The notes: generated from the letters alone by a model not told the origin. A stretch of DNA of 64,000 bases from Scalindua_A sp046757465 (GCA_046757465.1 JBHHYH010000009.1:4599-68598), one strand, 5' to 3'; numbered from the stretch's first letter, positions 8,787-18,220 are shown. A program made the numbers and translations.

Positions 8787-8839
8787 GATTGTAAATTCCT
8801 TTCTTGGTTCTTAGAAAAAAGATATAATGATTTTCTTTG

Positions 8840-11194
8840 TCAAAGTCCACTTCCGCCAAAGTTAAATGTTATAGTTTGTTCATCATCTTCACTTTGGCTT
8901 ATAAATGGGAAGCCAAAGTCAATAGATACAACAGAATTTCCTAAAAACGGCACACGCGCCCTAAAGCCAAAACCCAGAGAAGCACGCATATTATTAAGGT
9001 TTATATCATTCACATCAGCATCGACCTTCCCTACATCAGCAAAAAATGCACCTCTCACCATATCGCTGTAAACAGGTATGGTGTATTCAACTGTCCCAAT
9101 CATTAATACCTTACCGCCGATCTGTTCTTTTGACACCGGAGCAATGGGTCCTATACCCCTAAAGCCAAAACCACGTATTGAACCAGAGCCACCTGCAAAA
9201 AGGCGTTCAAAGATTGGGACTCCTTCATCTGTGGTTGACTCTACAATGCCAAAAGTCCCACCATAAGAGATTACGTGCTTACCCCATCTAGCAGAATCAA
9301 AAACGGTCTTATATTTTTTAGCCTTTGCTATAAACCTTACTACGTCAACATCAAGGCCCGAAACTTCTACAGATGAATCAACTTTATAACCTTTGGTAGG
9401 AATAAAGGGATTATCCCGCCTATCCAGAGTTGCACTCAATTCTAAACTTAGCTTAGAATTGCTTCCTTCAATTTCCTTTACAATTTGTGGTGCATTATCA
9501 TCAATATTTTGCACTCCAACTACTTCAAAATCTGGAGTGAGTTTTAGGAATAGCCCCCTTCGTATTTCCTTGCCAAGAGTTATTTTTCCTCCGTTCCTTT
9601 CTTCGTCATAATCCTCTCTGGCACGCCTAAAAATAAAAGCACTGAATCCCAAACTATATCCTGTATCATAAATAGAAGGATTCTGAAAAGAAAACATTCC
9701 TTCAGTCCTTTGAAATCCTGGACTGAATCGCAAAGTTACTATATGACCTGCACCACGAAAGGCATTACCTGAAGTCAAGTCTTTCCAGTCTTTAGGGAAA
9801 TCAAATATATCGAAGTTTTTATCAGTGTAAGAAACATCTGCAAAGAGACCAGTATTTGCACCAAAGCCTCCACCAAACCTTAGTAATCCTGTTCTCCCCT
9901 CCTTTACGTTAACTATTACGTTCTTAGTGTTAGGTTTTGAACCGGGTTCAAAGCTTATATCGGTAGGCGCACCAGATTCGTTATCGAAGTACCCGGTATG
10001 TACCAATCTTTCTTGACTAATACGGATTTTTTCAGTATCAAGTCTTTCTCCAGGGAAAAAAAGTAATGATCTTCGTATAACGTTATCCTTCGTTTTGTCA
10101 TTGCCAGAAATCTTTATCTTCTCTATAAATATCCTTTCTCCTTCTTGAATATCGTAAGTTAAATCTATTTTAGGTTCAACAGGTTTATAGGTATGAGTTA
10201 CCTTCACATTTGTATTAATATGGCCTTGCCTGCCATAAGCGGCTCGTATGTTTTGAGAATCTTTTTGAAGAACTTCAGGCAGAAAAGCATCTCCTTCTTT
10301 TAATTCAAGAATATCTCTTATCTCAGTATCAGTAAAAAGCTTATTTCCTTTTATGGTTATAGTATCAACATAGTATCGCTCTCCTTCCTCTACAAACACA
10401 TCAATAAGCATTTTTGATTTATCTGTGCTGTATTTTGCCTTCCACTTTACATCAACATCTAACCATCCTCCACTTCCATAAAATGCCTTTACCTTTTCTA
10501 CATCTTCATTGAATTTATCTTTATCAAATCTACCAGGAAATAAAATACCAGGAAACCTTCTTTTTTTTGTAGAAATAAGTTTTAAAAGTCTTTTATCTGT
10601 AAAAGTCTTATTGCCTACAAAATCTATTTCCTCGATATGTACCCTTAGGCCTTCATTGATATTATAAATAATGTCAGCATATCCATTTACTCTTTTTTCT
10701 CCGCTCTTGACATCTACAAGATGGAATCCCTTTTTCTCGTAGATTTCCCGTATTTTATCTTCTCCTGATTTCTGTAAATAATACTTTAAATAATCTCCCT
10801 TCCTTAATTCTACAGCTTCTTTAAGCTTCTTTGTCTTAATCTTCCTGTTACCTATAAATATTACATCTCTTACGACAGGACGTTCAGTTACAAGGAAAAT
10901 TAGTTTAATTCCGTCCTCATATGGTTCTACTTCCACCTCTATATTGTCAAAAAATCCCAGCAACCAGATAGCATCAACGTCCTGACTCATTGCTTGAGGA
11001 TCGTATATATCTCCTTCTTTAATCTTTACGGCCGATTTTATAGTAGCAGTACTTATTCTTTGATTTCCTTTAACCTCAACTTTCTTTATAACAGGCCTGG
11101 TTTCTTCAGTTTCCTGCGCATTAAGCGTTACATGACTCCCTAACAGAAGAAAAATAATAAATGCAAGGGCTATAAACGCATATTTGCATGACAT
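8840..11194 (-). CDS. bamA: Outer membrane protein assembly factor BamA
   Basis: BamA is the Omp85-family core of the machine that folds beta-barrel proteins into the outer membrane. The 784-residue product has a signal peptide ending near residue 26. Five POTRA domains span about 35-430, each recognisable by repeated GNxxxxxxxI and EGxxxxxxxI patterns. The last 340 or so residues form a beta barrel. The lid-loop motif of Omp85 proteins appears as IRGF at 673-676, where VRGF is usual. The chain ends in Leu after FNFGGSG instead of an aromatic residue. It lies three bases after the dnaB stop codon, an unusual link between replication and envelope genes. Confidence 0.97.
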   Translation of the reverse strand: MSCKYAFIALAFIIFLLLGSHVTLNAQETEETRPVIKKVEVKGNQRISTATIKSAVKIKEGDIYDPQAMSQDVDAIWLLGFFDNIEVEVEPYEDGIKLIFLVTERPVVRDVIFIGNRKIKTKKLKEAVELRKGDYLKYYLQKSGEDKIREIYEKKGFHLVDVKSGEKRVNGYADIIYNINEGLRVHIEEIDFVGNKTFTDKRLLKLISTKKRRFPGILFPGRFDKDKFNEDVEKVKAFYGSGGWLDVDVKWKAKYSTDKSKMLIDVFVEEGERYYVDTITIKGNKLFTDTEIRDILELKEGDAFLPEVLQKDSQNIRAAYGRQGHINTNVKVTHTYKPVEPKIDLTYDIQEGERIFIEKIKISGNDKTKDNVIRRSLLFFPGERLDTEKIRISQERLVHTGYFDNESGAPTDISFEPGSKPNTKNVIVNVKEGRTGLLRFGGGFGANTGLFADVSYTDKNFDIFDFPKDWKDLTSGNAFRGAGHIVTLRFSPGFQRTEGMFSFQNPSIYDTGYSLGFSAFIFRRAREDYDEERNGGKITLGKEIRRGLFLKLTPDFEVVGVQNIDDNAPQIVKEIEGSNSKLSLELSATLDRRDNPFIPTKGYKVDSSVEVSGLDVDVVRFIAKAKKYKTVFDSARWGKHVISYGGTFGIVESTTDEGVPIFERLFAGGSGSIRGFGFRGIGPIAPVSKEQIGGKVLMIGTVEYTIPVYSDMVRGAFFADVGKVDADVNDINLNNMRASLGFGFRARVPFLGNSVVSIDFGFPFISQSEDDEQTITFNFGGSGL

Positions 11195-11197
11195 AAT

Positions 11198-12553
11198 TTA
11201 GTACACATCTAAGGGAGTATTTTTTTGGTAGTTTTCAAATCTTAGAAATTCCCGTCGAAAAGTAAGAGTTACCTTGCCTGTAGGCCCATTTCTTTGCTTT
11301 GCTATGTTTAGTTCGACTTCACCTGGTTTTTTGGTTGGATCATAATAGTCTTCTCTATGCAATAATATAATTACATCAGCATCTTGTTCGATAGATCCAG
11401 ATTCTCGCAGGTCAGACATCCTTGGTATATGTCCTTCCCTTGTTTCTACTGAGCGATTCAATTGAGAAACAGCAATCACTGGTACCTCTAATTCCCTGGC
11501 CAACGCTTTCAGACCCCTTGAGATACTGGAGATTTCCTGTTCTCTGTTGTCTGTTTTTTTCCTCTCTTTTACCTCCATTAGTTGTAGATAATCAATAATA
11601 ATCAACTGAATGTCATGTTGTAATTTAAGGCGTCTGGCCTTGGCACGTAGTTCAAGGAGGCCAAGTCCTGGAGTGTCGTCGATGAATATTGCCGATTCTG
11701 ATAAATCACCCATAGCCAAGGGGAGTTTTGAAAATTGGTTATCGTCAAGTTTGCCCGTACGCAGTAGATGTGCATCAATCTTTGCGTTAGAGCATAACAT
11801 GTTTTGTGCTACCTGCTGGGCCGACATTTCCATCGAGAAAATTAACACTGGTTTTTTCTCTTTTGTACCCACATGTTCCGAAATATTTAAGACTAAACTT
11901 GATTTCCCCATACTTGGTCTTGCCGCTATAACTATTAACTCAGATTTTTGGAGCCCGGATGTTTTGTCGTCCAGGTCATAAAAACCAGTTGATATTCCAG
12001 TTAATCTACTATCTCTATCGTGCAAACTACCTATATGGTCGAAAGTGCCTTGGAGTATGTCGAATAGTTTTATTGTTGGGGAAGAGAATTTACGTTGTAT
12101 TATATCAAATACTGTTTTTTCTGCTTTGTCTAAAAGTTCGTCGGATTCTAAGGAATCGTTATATGCCTCCTGCTGGATTTCTATTGCACCTGCAATCAAG
12201 TCTCTTTTTATTGCCTTCTCTCGAACAATCTTTGCATAATATTCTACGTTTGAAGTAATTGGGACTGATTCTTCTAATTCCATTAAATATTCAGCGCCAC
12301 CGACCTTTTCAAGCAAAGAATGTTTTTTAAGTTCGTCTTTCAAAATAACGAGATCAACACCTTTTTGTTTATCATATAAGCCGATAATAGTTTCAAATAC
12401 ATTTTGATGAGCGGTTTTGTAAAAGCTGTTTTTATTTAAAATCTGGGTGACAAGATCAATTGAGTCGTTATCTATCATCATGGAACCCAAAACACTTATT
12501 TCTGCTTCCAAACTAAAGGGTTGTGTTTTTTCTCGAATTAATTCTGTCTGCAT
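11198..12553 (-). CDS. dnaB: Replicative DNA helicase DnaB
   Basis: DnaB is the hexameric 5'-to-3' helicase of the replication fork and partner of primase. The 451 residues show the N-terminal helical domain (about 14-110) and a RecA-like domain. Walker A is ARPSMGKSS at 211-219. A Walker B strand, LIIIDYLQLM, lies near 315, followed by the EISSISRGLKALARELEVPV and RESGSIEQDAD motifs. No intein interrupts it, although dnaB often carries one. It follows rplI as in the common rpsF-ssb-rpsR-rplI-dnaB order and sits three bases before bamA. Confidence 0.98.
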   Translation of the reverse strand: MQTELIREKTQPFSLEAEISVLGSMMIDNDSIDLVTQILNKNSFYKTAHQNVFETIIGLYDKQKGVDLVILKDELKKHSLLEKVGGAEYLMELEESVPITSNVEYYAKIVREKAIKRDLIAGAIEIQQEAYNDSLESDELLDKAEKTVFDIIQRKFSSPTIKLFDILQGTFDHIGSLHDRDSRLTGISTGFYDLDDKTSGLQKSELIVIAARPSMGKSSLVLNISEHVGTKEKKPVLIFSMEMSAQQVAQNMLCSNAKIDAHLLRTGKLDDNQFSKLPLAMGDLSESAIFIDDTPGLGLLELRAKARRLKLQHDIQLIIIDYLQLMEVKERKKTDNREQEISSISRGLKALARELEVPVIAVSQLNRSVETREGHIPRMSDLRESGSIEQDADVIILLHREDYYDPTKKPGEVELNIAKQRNGPTGKVTLTFRREFLRFENYQKNTPLDVY

Positions 12554-12615
12554 TATTTTGATTTAATCCGTTTGCAATTTTAAGATATGAACCAAATCAG
12601 GATTATACTTTGTGG

Positions 12616-13086
12616 TTATTTCTTGGTATCCGAAGGCTTTTCCGATTCACTAACAACCCACACTCTACATTGCGATTTAATCTCGGGATGCAGAGCCACG
12701 GTTACATTATAGAGATCACATTTTTTGATCGCCGTCTCAAGAATTACCATGTTCTCATCCACATGATAGCCCTTTTCAGAGAGTGCATTAGCAATATGAT
12801 GAGCAGTTACTGAACCAAAAAGTTTTCCTTCTTCATTTGTCTTAACGGTGATGGTGCATGACACATTTGAAATCTCATCTGCTAATGATTGAAGCCTTTC
12901 CATTTCTTCTGTATGTTTTTCTTCTTGTTTTTTTCTTTGAAGCTTTATCTGCTTGACATTTCCAGGTGTTACAATTGTTGCAAACTTTTTAGGTAAAAGA
13001 TAATTTCTTGCATAACCATTAGCTACAACTACTACATCACCATTATTACCTAGTTCTTTAATATCTCTTTTTAGCAGCACTTTCAT
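12616..13086 (-). CDS. rplI: Large ribosomal subunit protein bL9
   Basis: bL9 binds 23S rRNA near the L1 stalk and reaches out along the 30S subunit, helping hold reading frame. The 156 residues include the N-terminal domain signature IKELGNNGDVVVVANGYARN, a long linker helix (about 40-75, rich in Lys, Gln and Glu) and the C-terminal domain with KLFGSVT. The length is close to the usual 150. It lies between rpsR and dnaB. Confidence 0.97.
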   Translation of the reverse strand: MKVLLKRDIKELGNNGDVVVVANGYARNYLLPKKFATIVTPGNVKQIKLQRKKQEEKHTEEMERLQSLADEISNVSCTITVKTNEEGKLFGSVTAHHIANALSEKGYHVDENMVILETAIKKCDLYNVTVALHPEIKSQCRVWVVSESEKPSDTKK

Positions 13087-13136
13087 TAGGATTTTATTTA
13101 TTAAAATAGATAACTTATAAAAAGTCTAAGTTCATT

Positions 13137-13409
13137 TTATGCAGTGTAAGGTAATAATGCCATGTGTCTAGCCCTTTTTAGGGCAATCTTTGCTGAGCGC
13201 TGATGTGTAGAACAATTTCCTGAGCGTCTTTTTGAAAATAATTTTCCCTGATTTCCCATAAGCTTTTGTAAATATTGTATATCTTTGTAATCAAGTTTAT
13301 CTACCCTCATTCGACAAAAACGACACTTTGTTATAAGTTCTGAATACTTCTTTTTTGTTTGTTTTGAATTATCGAATTTCTTTTTTTTAAATTTCTTCAT
13401 GCGTTTCAT
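13137..13409 (-). CDS. rpsR: Small ribosomal subunit protein bS18, zinc-binding type
   Basis: bS18 pairs with bS6 on the platform of the 30S subunit. I take the ATG at 13409, eleven bases after AGGGAG, giving 90 residues that begin with a highly basic MKRMKKFKKKK. A TTG three codons upstream is too close to that site. The core has CRFC and a later GNCSTHQR, so this is the cysteine-containing version that can bind zinc. The conserved LQKLMGNQGK and QRSAKIALKRARHMALLPY segments are present. It lies 42 bases after ssb. Confidence 0.95.
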   Translation of the reverse strand: MKRMKKFKKKKFDNSKQTKKKYSELITKCRFCRMRVDKLDYKDIQYLQKLMGNQGKLFSKRRSGNCSTHQRSAKIALKRARHMALLPYTA

Positions 13410-13451
13410 TGAAAGCAATTCTCCCTAAAAGTTGTTTAATGATTCTATTTT

Positions 13452-13883
13452 TTAAAACGGTATTTCTTCGTCACTAACGTCAGTTGGTTCCATGGACTGC
13501 TTATTGCTTGTATTCGTTTCTCCAGGCATTTCCGTCTCCGCAACCCTTTTTGCTGTACTACCTATAAATTGAAAATTCTCCGCCACGACACGCAAGGTAT
13601 TTCGCTTTTGCCCATCTTTTGTCTCCCACTGGTTAAACTGCAATCGCCCTTCGATAAAGATAGGATTACCTTTACTAAAGTACTCGTTTATAACTTCAGC
13701 GCGTCTACCAAACATATTTATATCTACAAAACATACCTCTTCCTTCTTTTCACCACTTTGCCCTGTCCAGGCTCTGTTGACAGCAATTCCAAAACTAGCA
13801 ACTGCTGTACCACTAGGTGTATAACGCAACTCAGGATCTCTAGTAAGATTTCCTATCAAGAAAACTTTATTAAGACTTGCCAT
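13452..13883 (-). CDS. ssb: Single-stranded DNA-binding protein
   Basis: SSB coats single-stranded DNA as a tetramer during replication, repair and recombination. The OB fold covers about residues 1-110 and starts with SLNKVFLIGNLTRDPELRYT; PSGTAVASFGIAVNRAW and FIEGRLQFNQWE follow. After a short low-complexity linker the protein ends in DVSDEEIPF, the acidic tail that recruits partner proteins. Length 143. It sits between rpsF and rpsR, its standard place. Confidence 0.97.
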   Translation of the reverse strand: MASLNKVFLIGNLTRDPELRYTPSGTAVASFGIAVNRAWTGQSGEKKEEVCFVDINMFGRRAEVINEYFSKGNPIFIEGRLQFNQWETKDGQKRNTLRVVAENFQFIGSTAKRVAETEMPGETNTSNKQSMEPTDVSDEEIPF

Positions 13884-13932
13884 ATTTTATCTCTTTTAAT
13901 TTTTATTTTTATTTCTTTATTAAACGATTAAC

Positions 13933-14289
13933 TTATTTTGACGCAACCGGGGCAGTAGGTTCTTTTTCAGGGCCTTGGGCTTCTTTAGTTACCGGTTCTT
14001 TAATTTTATCTATCTTTACTATCAAGCTCCTCAAAACATTGTCTGAAAGTTGCAAATCCCTTTTTATAGGCGTAACTGAATCTGCTGGAGCTTTAAAATA
14101 TGTGAGTAAATAAGTTCCTCGTTTGTGACCTTTCAACTTGTATGCAAGTTTTCTTTCTTCCCATTTTTCACTCTTAATCACTTCAGCTCCTCTATTTTCC
14201 AAAATATCACTGACTTCTTTGACCGCCGCATCCCAATCTGCATTAGCAATAGTATTGTCGATTATGAACATTCCCTCGTATAGCTTCAA
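13933..14289 (-). CDS. rpsF: Small ribosomal subunit protein bS6
   Basis: bS6 forms a heterodimer with bS18 on the 30S platform. The 118-residue protein starts with KLYEGMFIIDN and has the conserved KWEERKLAYKLKGHKRGTY block. This block ends in a beta strand that meets bS18. A proline- and alanine-rich tail of about 20 residues (after about 98) extends beyond the folded core. It lies 14 bases after pth. No mRNA mimic of the bS6-bS18 binding site was obvious in this short spacer. Confidence 0.96.
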   Translation of the reverse strand: MKLYEGMFIIDNTIANADWDAAVKEVSDILENRGAEVIKSEKWEERKLAYKLKGHKRGTYLLTYFKAPADSVTPIKRDLQLSDNVLRSLIVKIDKIKEPVTKEAQGPEKEPTAPVASK

Positions 14290-14303
14290 TATTATATCTC
14301 CTC

Positions 14304-14858
14304 CTAATTAAACATACTCATGCAATCGTTTATTCCTGTTGCAACCCAAATATTTATCGCCTTACTTGCTCTTTCTAAAGCATTCTCAATGGTTTTACCT
14401 TCTTCTTTTGCAAAACATGATAAAACAAAGTCTTTTTTGTCTTCCGAAAAGCAATTTCCAATACCGATCCTTAACCTGGGAAAACACGTAGTTTTTAAAT
14501 GATCCGAAATTGATTTCAATCCTTTATGTCCACCACTGCATCCTTGTTCTCTTACTCTAATTTTCCCTAAAGGAAGGTTAATATCATCCAAAATTACAAG
14601 TATATCATCCAGTTTACAATCATATCTTCCTATAATTTCTTTGATAGGTCTTCCGCTTGCATTCATAAATGTCTGTGGTTTTACAAAGAGTGTTTTTTCA
14701 CCTTCAATAATACATTCGCTAATTAGAGAATTACAACACTTTTTGGCAATATTTACATTATACTTTTTAGTATATTTGTCTATAACCATAAATCCTACAT
14801 TATGTCTGGTCTTTGCGTATTTTCTACCTGGATTTCCAAGACCAATGACAATTTTCAT
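14304..14858 (-). CDS. pth: Peptidyl-tRNA hydrolase
   Basis: Pth frees tRNA from peptidyl-tRNAs that drop off the ribosome. The ATG at 14858 shares its first base with the last base of the rplY stop (TGATG) and has AAGGAT upstream. The TTG one codon earlier is less likely. The 184 residues show GLGNPGRKYAKTRHNVGF with catalytic His20 (counted from the chosen start). KPQTFMNASG, LDDINLPLGKIRVREQG and GGHKGLKSI, which line the active site, follow. Lipid-free cytosolic enzyme of normal length (about 190). Confidence 0.97.
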   Translation of the reverse strand: MKIVIGLGNPGRKYAKTRHNVGFMVIDKYTKKYNVNIAKKCCNSLISECIIEGEKTLFVKPQTFMNASGRPIKEIIGRYDCKLDDILVILDDINLPLGKIRVREQGCSGGHKGLKSISDHLKTTCFPRLRIGIGNCFSEDKKDFVLSCFAKEEGKTIENALERASKAINIWVATGINDCMSMFN

Positions 14859-15511
14859 CAATCCTTATTTTCTGCCTCTGCCTCCGCTTCTGCTTCTTCT
14901 TCAGGTTTACGAGCAGTTAATACCTCTGGTTCAGCAACTAATTCCTCTTCTGGCACTTCTTTTTCTTCCACAGCAAAATGGACTGATACAACAATAGCAT
15001 CTGGATTTTCCAAAACCTTAACATTGGGAGGAAGTTCTATGTCCTTCATATGCAAGGAATCTTTAATCCTGAGTTCTGAAACATTAATCCGTATTTCTTT
15101 CGGAATCTCAGTTGGAAGACACTCTATCTCAACCTCTTTCATAGAATGATCTAAGATTCCTCCTTCTTTTACTCCTTGTGAAGTTCCGTATAACACAATG
15201 GGTACTTGAGTAGTAACTTTTTCCGTTAAAGCAATTCTAACAAAATCAATATGTAATATCTCCTTACCAAAGGTATCAAATTGTACATCCTTTATAAGCG
15301 CCGTTTCCTCTGAACTATCCCACTTTAGACTAACCATTTTTACCCCGGAATTAAGTGTTTTAACAAATTCTTTTTTATCTAGTAAGAACATCAGGCTTTC
15401 CTGCTTATGCCCATACAAGATAGCGGGAATTAATCCAGATTTCCTATACTTACGTGCTATACGAGAACCACAATCTTTCTTTATCTTTATCTGTATTGAT
15501 ATTGCATCCAT
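14858..15511 (-). CDS. rplY: Large ribosomal subunit protein bL25, long Ctc form
   Basis: bL25 binds 5S rRNA. The 217-residue version has two domains, like TL5 of Thermus and general stress protein Ctc of Bacillus: an N-terminal RNA-binding beta barrel with SRIARKYRKSGLIPAILYG, and a C-terminal beta domain at about 95-185. The last 30 residues are almost only Glu and Ala. The gene stands between prs and pth, the order seen in many bacteria, and overlaps pth by one base. Confidence 0.96.
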   Translation of the reverse strand: MDAISIQIKIKKDCGSRIARKYRKSGLIPAILYGHKQESLMFLLDKKEFVKTLNSGVKMVSLKWDSSEETALIKDVQFDTFGKEILHIDFVRIALTEKVTTQVPIVLYGTSQGVKEGGILDHSMKEVEIECLPTEIPKEIRINVSELRIKDSLHMKDIELPPNVKVLENPDAIVVSVHFAVEEKEVPEEELVAEPEVLTARKPEEEAEAEAEAENKD

Positions 15512-15578
15512 TGTTACAATTCTGATATATTCTAGAAAATTTTAAAACTCAAATTTACTTATCTAGAAAGCTTATAGT

Positions 15579-16553
15579 TCAGCTTTCAGAGAACATTGAA
15601 CTAATAGACTTGTTAGTATGAATCCTTTTGATTGCTTCACCTAAAAGACTTGCAATAGACAAAACTTTAATTTTCGTGCCAAGACTTCTGGCCTGTTCAT
15701 TCAGAGGAATTGTGTCTGTCACTGCTATCTCTTTAATTGGTGCATCCATCAATTTTTCAGCAGCAGATCCACATAACACTGGGTGCGTTGCTCCTACATA
15801 AATATCTTTGGCTCCCTTTTCCTTCAGTATCCTTGCAGCCTGGCATATGGAACTACCTGTAGCTATTATATCATCGATTATAATTGCGTTTTTATCTTTT
15901 ACATCACCTATTACAAATCCAACCTCTATTTCCTCAGGCCCAACCCTTCTTTTGTCGACCACGGCCAATCTAATATGCATATTTTTTGAATATAATCTTG
16001 CTATCTTTATACCACCAACATCCGGTGAAACTACTACAAAGTCTTCTAACTTTTTCTCCTTATAGTAATCTGCGAGCACACGGAATGCAAGAAGATGATC
16101 CACTGGTATATCGAAAAAGCCTTGTATCTGGGCAGCATGTAAATCTATAGTTAGCAATCTATCTGCACCTGCCCCGGTTACAAGGTTTGCAACCAGCTTT
16201 GCCGTAATGGGAACCCTGCCCTCATCTTTTCTATCCTTTCTAGCATATCCATAATACGGCAAAACCGCGGTTATTCTCGCAGAGGACGCCCTTTTAAAAC
16301 AATCTATCAAGATTAATAACTCCGTAAGGTTTTCGTTTACTGGCGGACATGTGGGCTGAATAATAAATATATCCGACCCACGAACATCTTCATTAACCTT
16401 GACGTCTATCTCCCCATCTGGAAATCTACCTACGAGAACATTTCCAAGAGGAATTGAAAGATACTTGCATACTTTCTTTGCAAGAGTTGGGTTTGCATTT
16501 CCAGCAAATATTTGTATATTGTTTAGAGTATCTATACGACTTTTTCCGTCCAT
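15579..16553 (-). CDS. prs: Ribose-phosphate pyrophosphokinase
   Basis: Prs transfers pyrophosphate from ATP to ribose 5-phosphate, making PRPP for nucleotides, histidine, tryptophan and NAD. The 324-residue class I enzyme has the ATP-flexible-loop region YYGYARKDRKDEGR and the metal-binding DLHAAQIQGFFDIPVDHL. The PRPP-binding loop is DDIIATGSS, and HPVLCGSAAEKL lies further on. It is the first gene of the run that ends with dnaB and the lipid A genes. A promoter should lie in the 416-base divergent space before it. I see no strong minus-strand candidate there, and the start codon lacks a close Shine-Dalgarno site. Confidence 0.97.
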   Translation of the reverse strand: MDGKSRIDTLNNIQIFAGNANPTLAKKVCKYLSIPLGNVLVGRFPDGEIDVKVNEDVRGSDIFIIQPTCPPVNENLTELLILIDCFKRASSARITAVLPYYGYARKDRKDEGRVPITAKLVANLVTGAGADRLLTIDLHAAQIQGFFDIPVDHLLAFRVLADYYKEKKLEDFVVVSPDVGGIKIARLYSKNMHIRLAVVDKRRVGPEEIEVGFVIGDVKDKNAIIIDDIIATGSSICQAARILKEKGAKDIYVGATHPVLCGSAAEKLMDAPIKEIAVTDTIPLNEQARSLGTKIKVLSIASLLGEAIKRIHTNKSISSMFSES

Positions 16554-16896
16554 ATTCTAATTTAAAAACGGAAATTATGCGCCTCACTAAGAACTTATGA
16601 TTATTTCTCGCTATTATCTGTCACATTCCTGCACACAGTTTTTCTTGTTACCATTTCCTCAATTTTGGAGATGAATGATTATATGTAAATATTTATCCCA
16701 AAAATAGTTAAAGCGTAAACTTCTCCAGTATATAATGAAGCAAAATGTTATCAAAAAAACGTATTCAATGCAAGAAAATAAAATTATCCCAAAAAGTGTC
16801 GGAAATATAATGACTTGCGCTTGGAACATTAGTAGGTATATCTTACAAGTTTGCCCTTTTAAAAAATGTACATAAAACTGAAAGTGTCAAATTACT

Positions 16897-16924
16897 TTGA
16901 AACGGTTTATCTTCTCTGTATAAT
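16897..16924 (+). promoter_or_regulatory. Candidate sigma-70 promoter for the mgtC-like gene
   Basis: TTGAAA (16897-16902), a 16-base spacer and a perfect TATAAT (16919-16924) place a start site near 16931, about 39 bases before the ATG at 16970. The rest of the 416-base space from 16554 to 16969 is AT-rich. Its only other promoter-like piece is a weaker TTAAAG/TATAAT pair near 16710-16740, also on the plus strand. Confidence 0.6.
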
Positions 16925-16969
16925 TACTGAAAATATTTCTGTTTAATCTGATAAAAAGGAGGGTAAAAA

Positions 16970-17674
16970 ATGTCTAATTTTGGCGATATTTTTATGTTTG
17001 ACATTGGCACTGTGTTTGGGAAACTATTAATCGCAGCGGCCCTGGGTGGAGTTATTGGGTGGGAAAGAGAGAGAAGAGGAAGGCCTGCAGGGTTAAGGAC
17101 GCATCTATTGTTGTGTGTGGGTGTAACCCTAATTATGTTGGTATCAGAACATATCTTTGTTCAGTATCAAGTTTATAAGCAAGATTCAATCCTCCGGATA
17201 GACCCTGCTAGAATTGCTGCTCAGGTTATAACAGGTATAGGTTTTCTAGGTGCAGGTACTATTATGAGGTTTAAAGCTAGTGTAAGGGGTTTAACCACAG
17301 CAGCGTCTCTCTGGGTTGTGGCAGGTATTGGCCTCGCAATAGGTAGCGGATTTATTTTACCTGCTATCTTCACAGTCTTTATTGCGATTATGACCTTAAT
17401 TTTACTTCCAAAAGTTGAAAGTGAAATTAAGAAAGATAAATATATAACAATGAAAATGTTAATTGCTGGTCAGGAACATTTTCTGGACAATATAAGAAGT
17501 GTTCTGGAAAGATATTCTTTAAAATTACAAACTTATAAATTTGAAAAGGATAGCCAAAAAAATGAGATTATGTATGATATAAGCGTTAAGTATAAAGATG
17601 AAGAGATGTTAATACTTGCTTCTAACGATATGGCAAAAACAATCATGGATATAAAAAGATTAGCTTGGGAATAA
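16970..17674 (+). CDS. MgtC/SapB-family membrane protein
   Basis: MgtC-like proteins are inner-membrane proteins linked to growth at low magnesium and, in Salmonella, to modulation of the ATP synthase; the family is otherwise of unclear function. The 234 residues show the signature LGGVIGWERERRGRPAGLRT at about 26-45, then RIAAQVITGIGFLGAGTI and GLTTAASLWVVAGIGLAIG. These give about four to five membrane segments in the first 150 residues. The remaining 80 form a soluble ACT-like domain, as in the longer members. A strong AGGAGGG site precedes the ATG. Confidence 0.9.
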   Translation: MSNFGDIFMFDIGTVFGKLLIAAALGGVIGWERERRGRPAGLRTHLLLCVGVTLIMLVSEHIFVQYQVYKQDSILRIDPARIAAQVITGIGFLGAGTIMRFKASVRGLTTAASLWVVAGIGLAIGSGFILPAIFTVFIAIMTLILLPKVESEIKKDKYITMKMLIAGQEHFLDNIRSVLERYSLKLQTYKFEKDSQKNEIMYDISVKYKDEEMLILASNDMAKTIMDIKRLAWE

Positions 17675-17707
17675 TTCTTACTAAAAATGAGGAGGTGCTA
17701 AGTTACT

Positions 17708-18220
17708 ATGAAAAAAATTCTTATTTTTTCTATTTTTTGTCTTATACCTTCATTTCTCTTACTGGGTGCTTCAAATTCAGATCAGGTTCTTGAAAAACTT
17801 GATTCTCTAGAAAAGAGTATTTCTAATCTATCATTCAGAATTCTTGCCCTAGAGAAAAGGATTATCTCACTTGAAGAAAATTTCTTGCTGGAGAAGACCA
17901 AGACAGAGGCACAATTCAAGAGGATTCCTGAAGGTTTTGAACAGTCTGAAGAAGATTTTTCAATAGTGAACGTTACTTACAAAACTCATTATAATGATAC
18001 AATTTTTAAAGGTAACATTATAAATAAGTCAAATGAAGATTACAAATATGCACTCTTCAAAATAAGTGTCTATGACAAAAAGGGTGCTGTCTTGGCAAGT
18101 AACGATTTCTACATATTGAATATGGACAGGGGAGCAAGAAGGTCGTTTGAAGCAACAATACATGGTTTTAAGGCAGATGAGTTTGACAAATATACAATCA
18201 AATTCAACAAGGGTTCTTAA
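17708..18220 (+). CDS. Small exported protein with coiled coil and FxLYD-like domain
   Basis: I recognise no named gene. The 170 residues begin with a typical signal peptide (about 1-20). The segment at about 25-65 is rich in leucine and charged residues and looks like a short coiled coil. The C-terminal half (about 85-170) runs VTYKTHYNDTIFKGNIINKS, then a strand with KYALFKISVYDKKGAVL, which resembles the beta-sandwich FxLYD domain of secreted proteins. No lipobox cysteine is seen. It follows the MgtC-like gene by 33 bases with GAGGAGG upstream and is likely cotranscribed with it. Periplasmic location is inferred. Confidence 0.65.
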   Translation: MKKILIFSIFCLIPSFLLLGASNSDQVLEKLDSLEKSISNLSFRILALEKRIISLEENFLLEKTKTEAQFKRIPEGFEQSEEDFSIVNVTYKTHYNDTIFKGNIINKSNEDYKYALFKISVYDKKGAVLASNDFYILNMDRGARRSFEATIHGFKADEFDKYTIKFNKGS

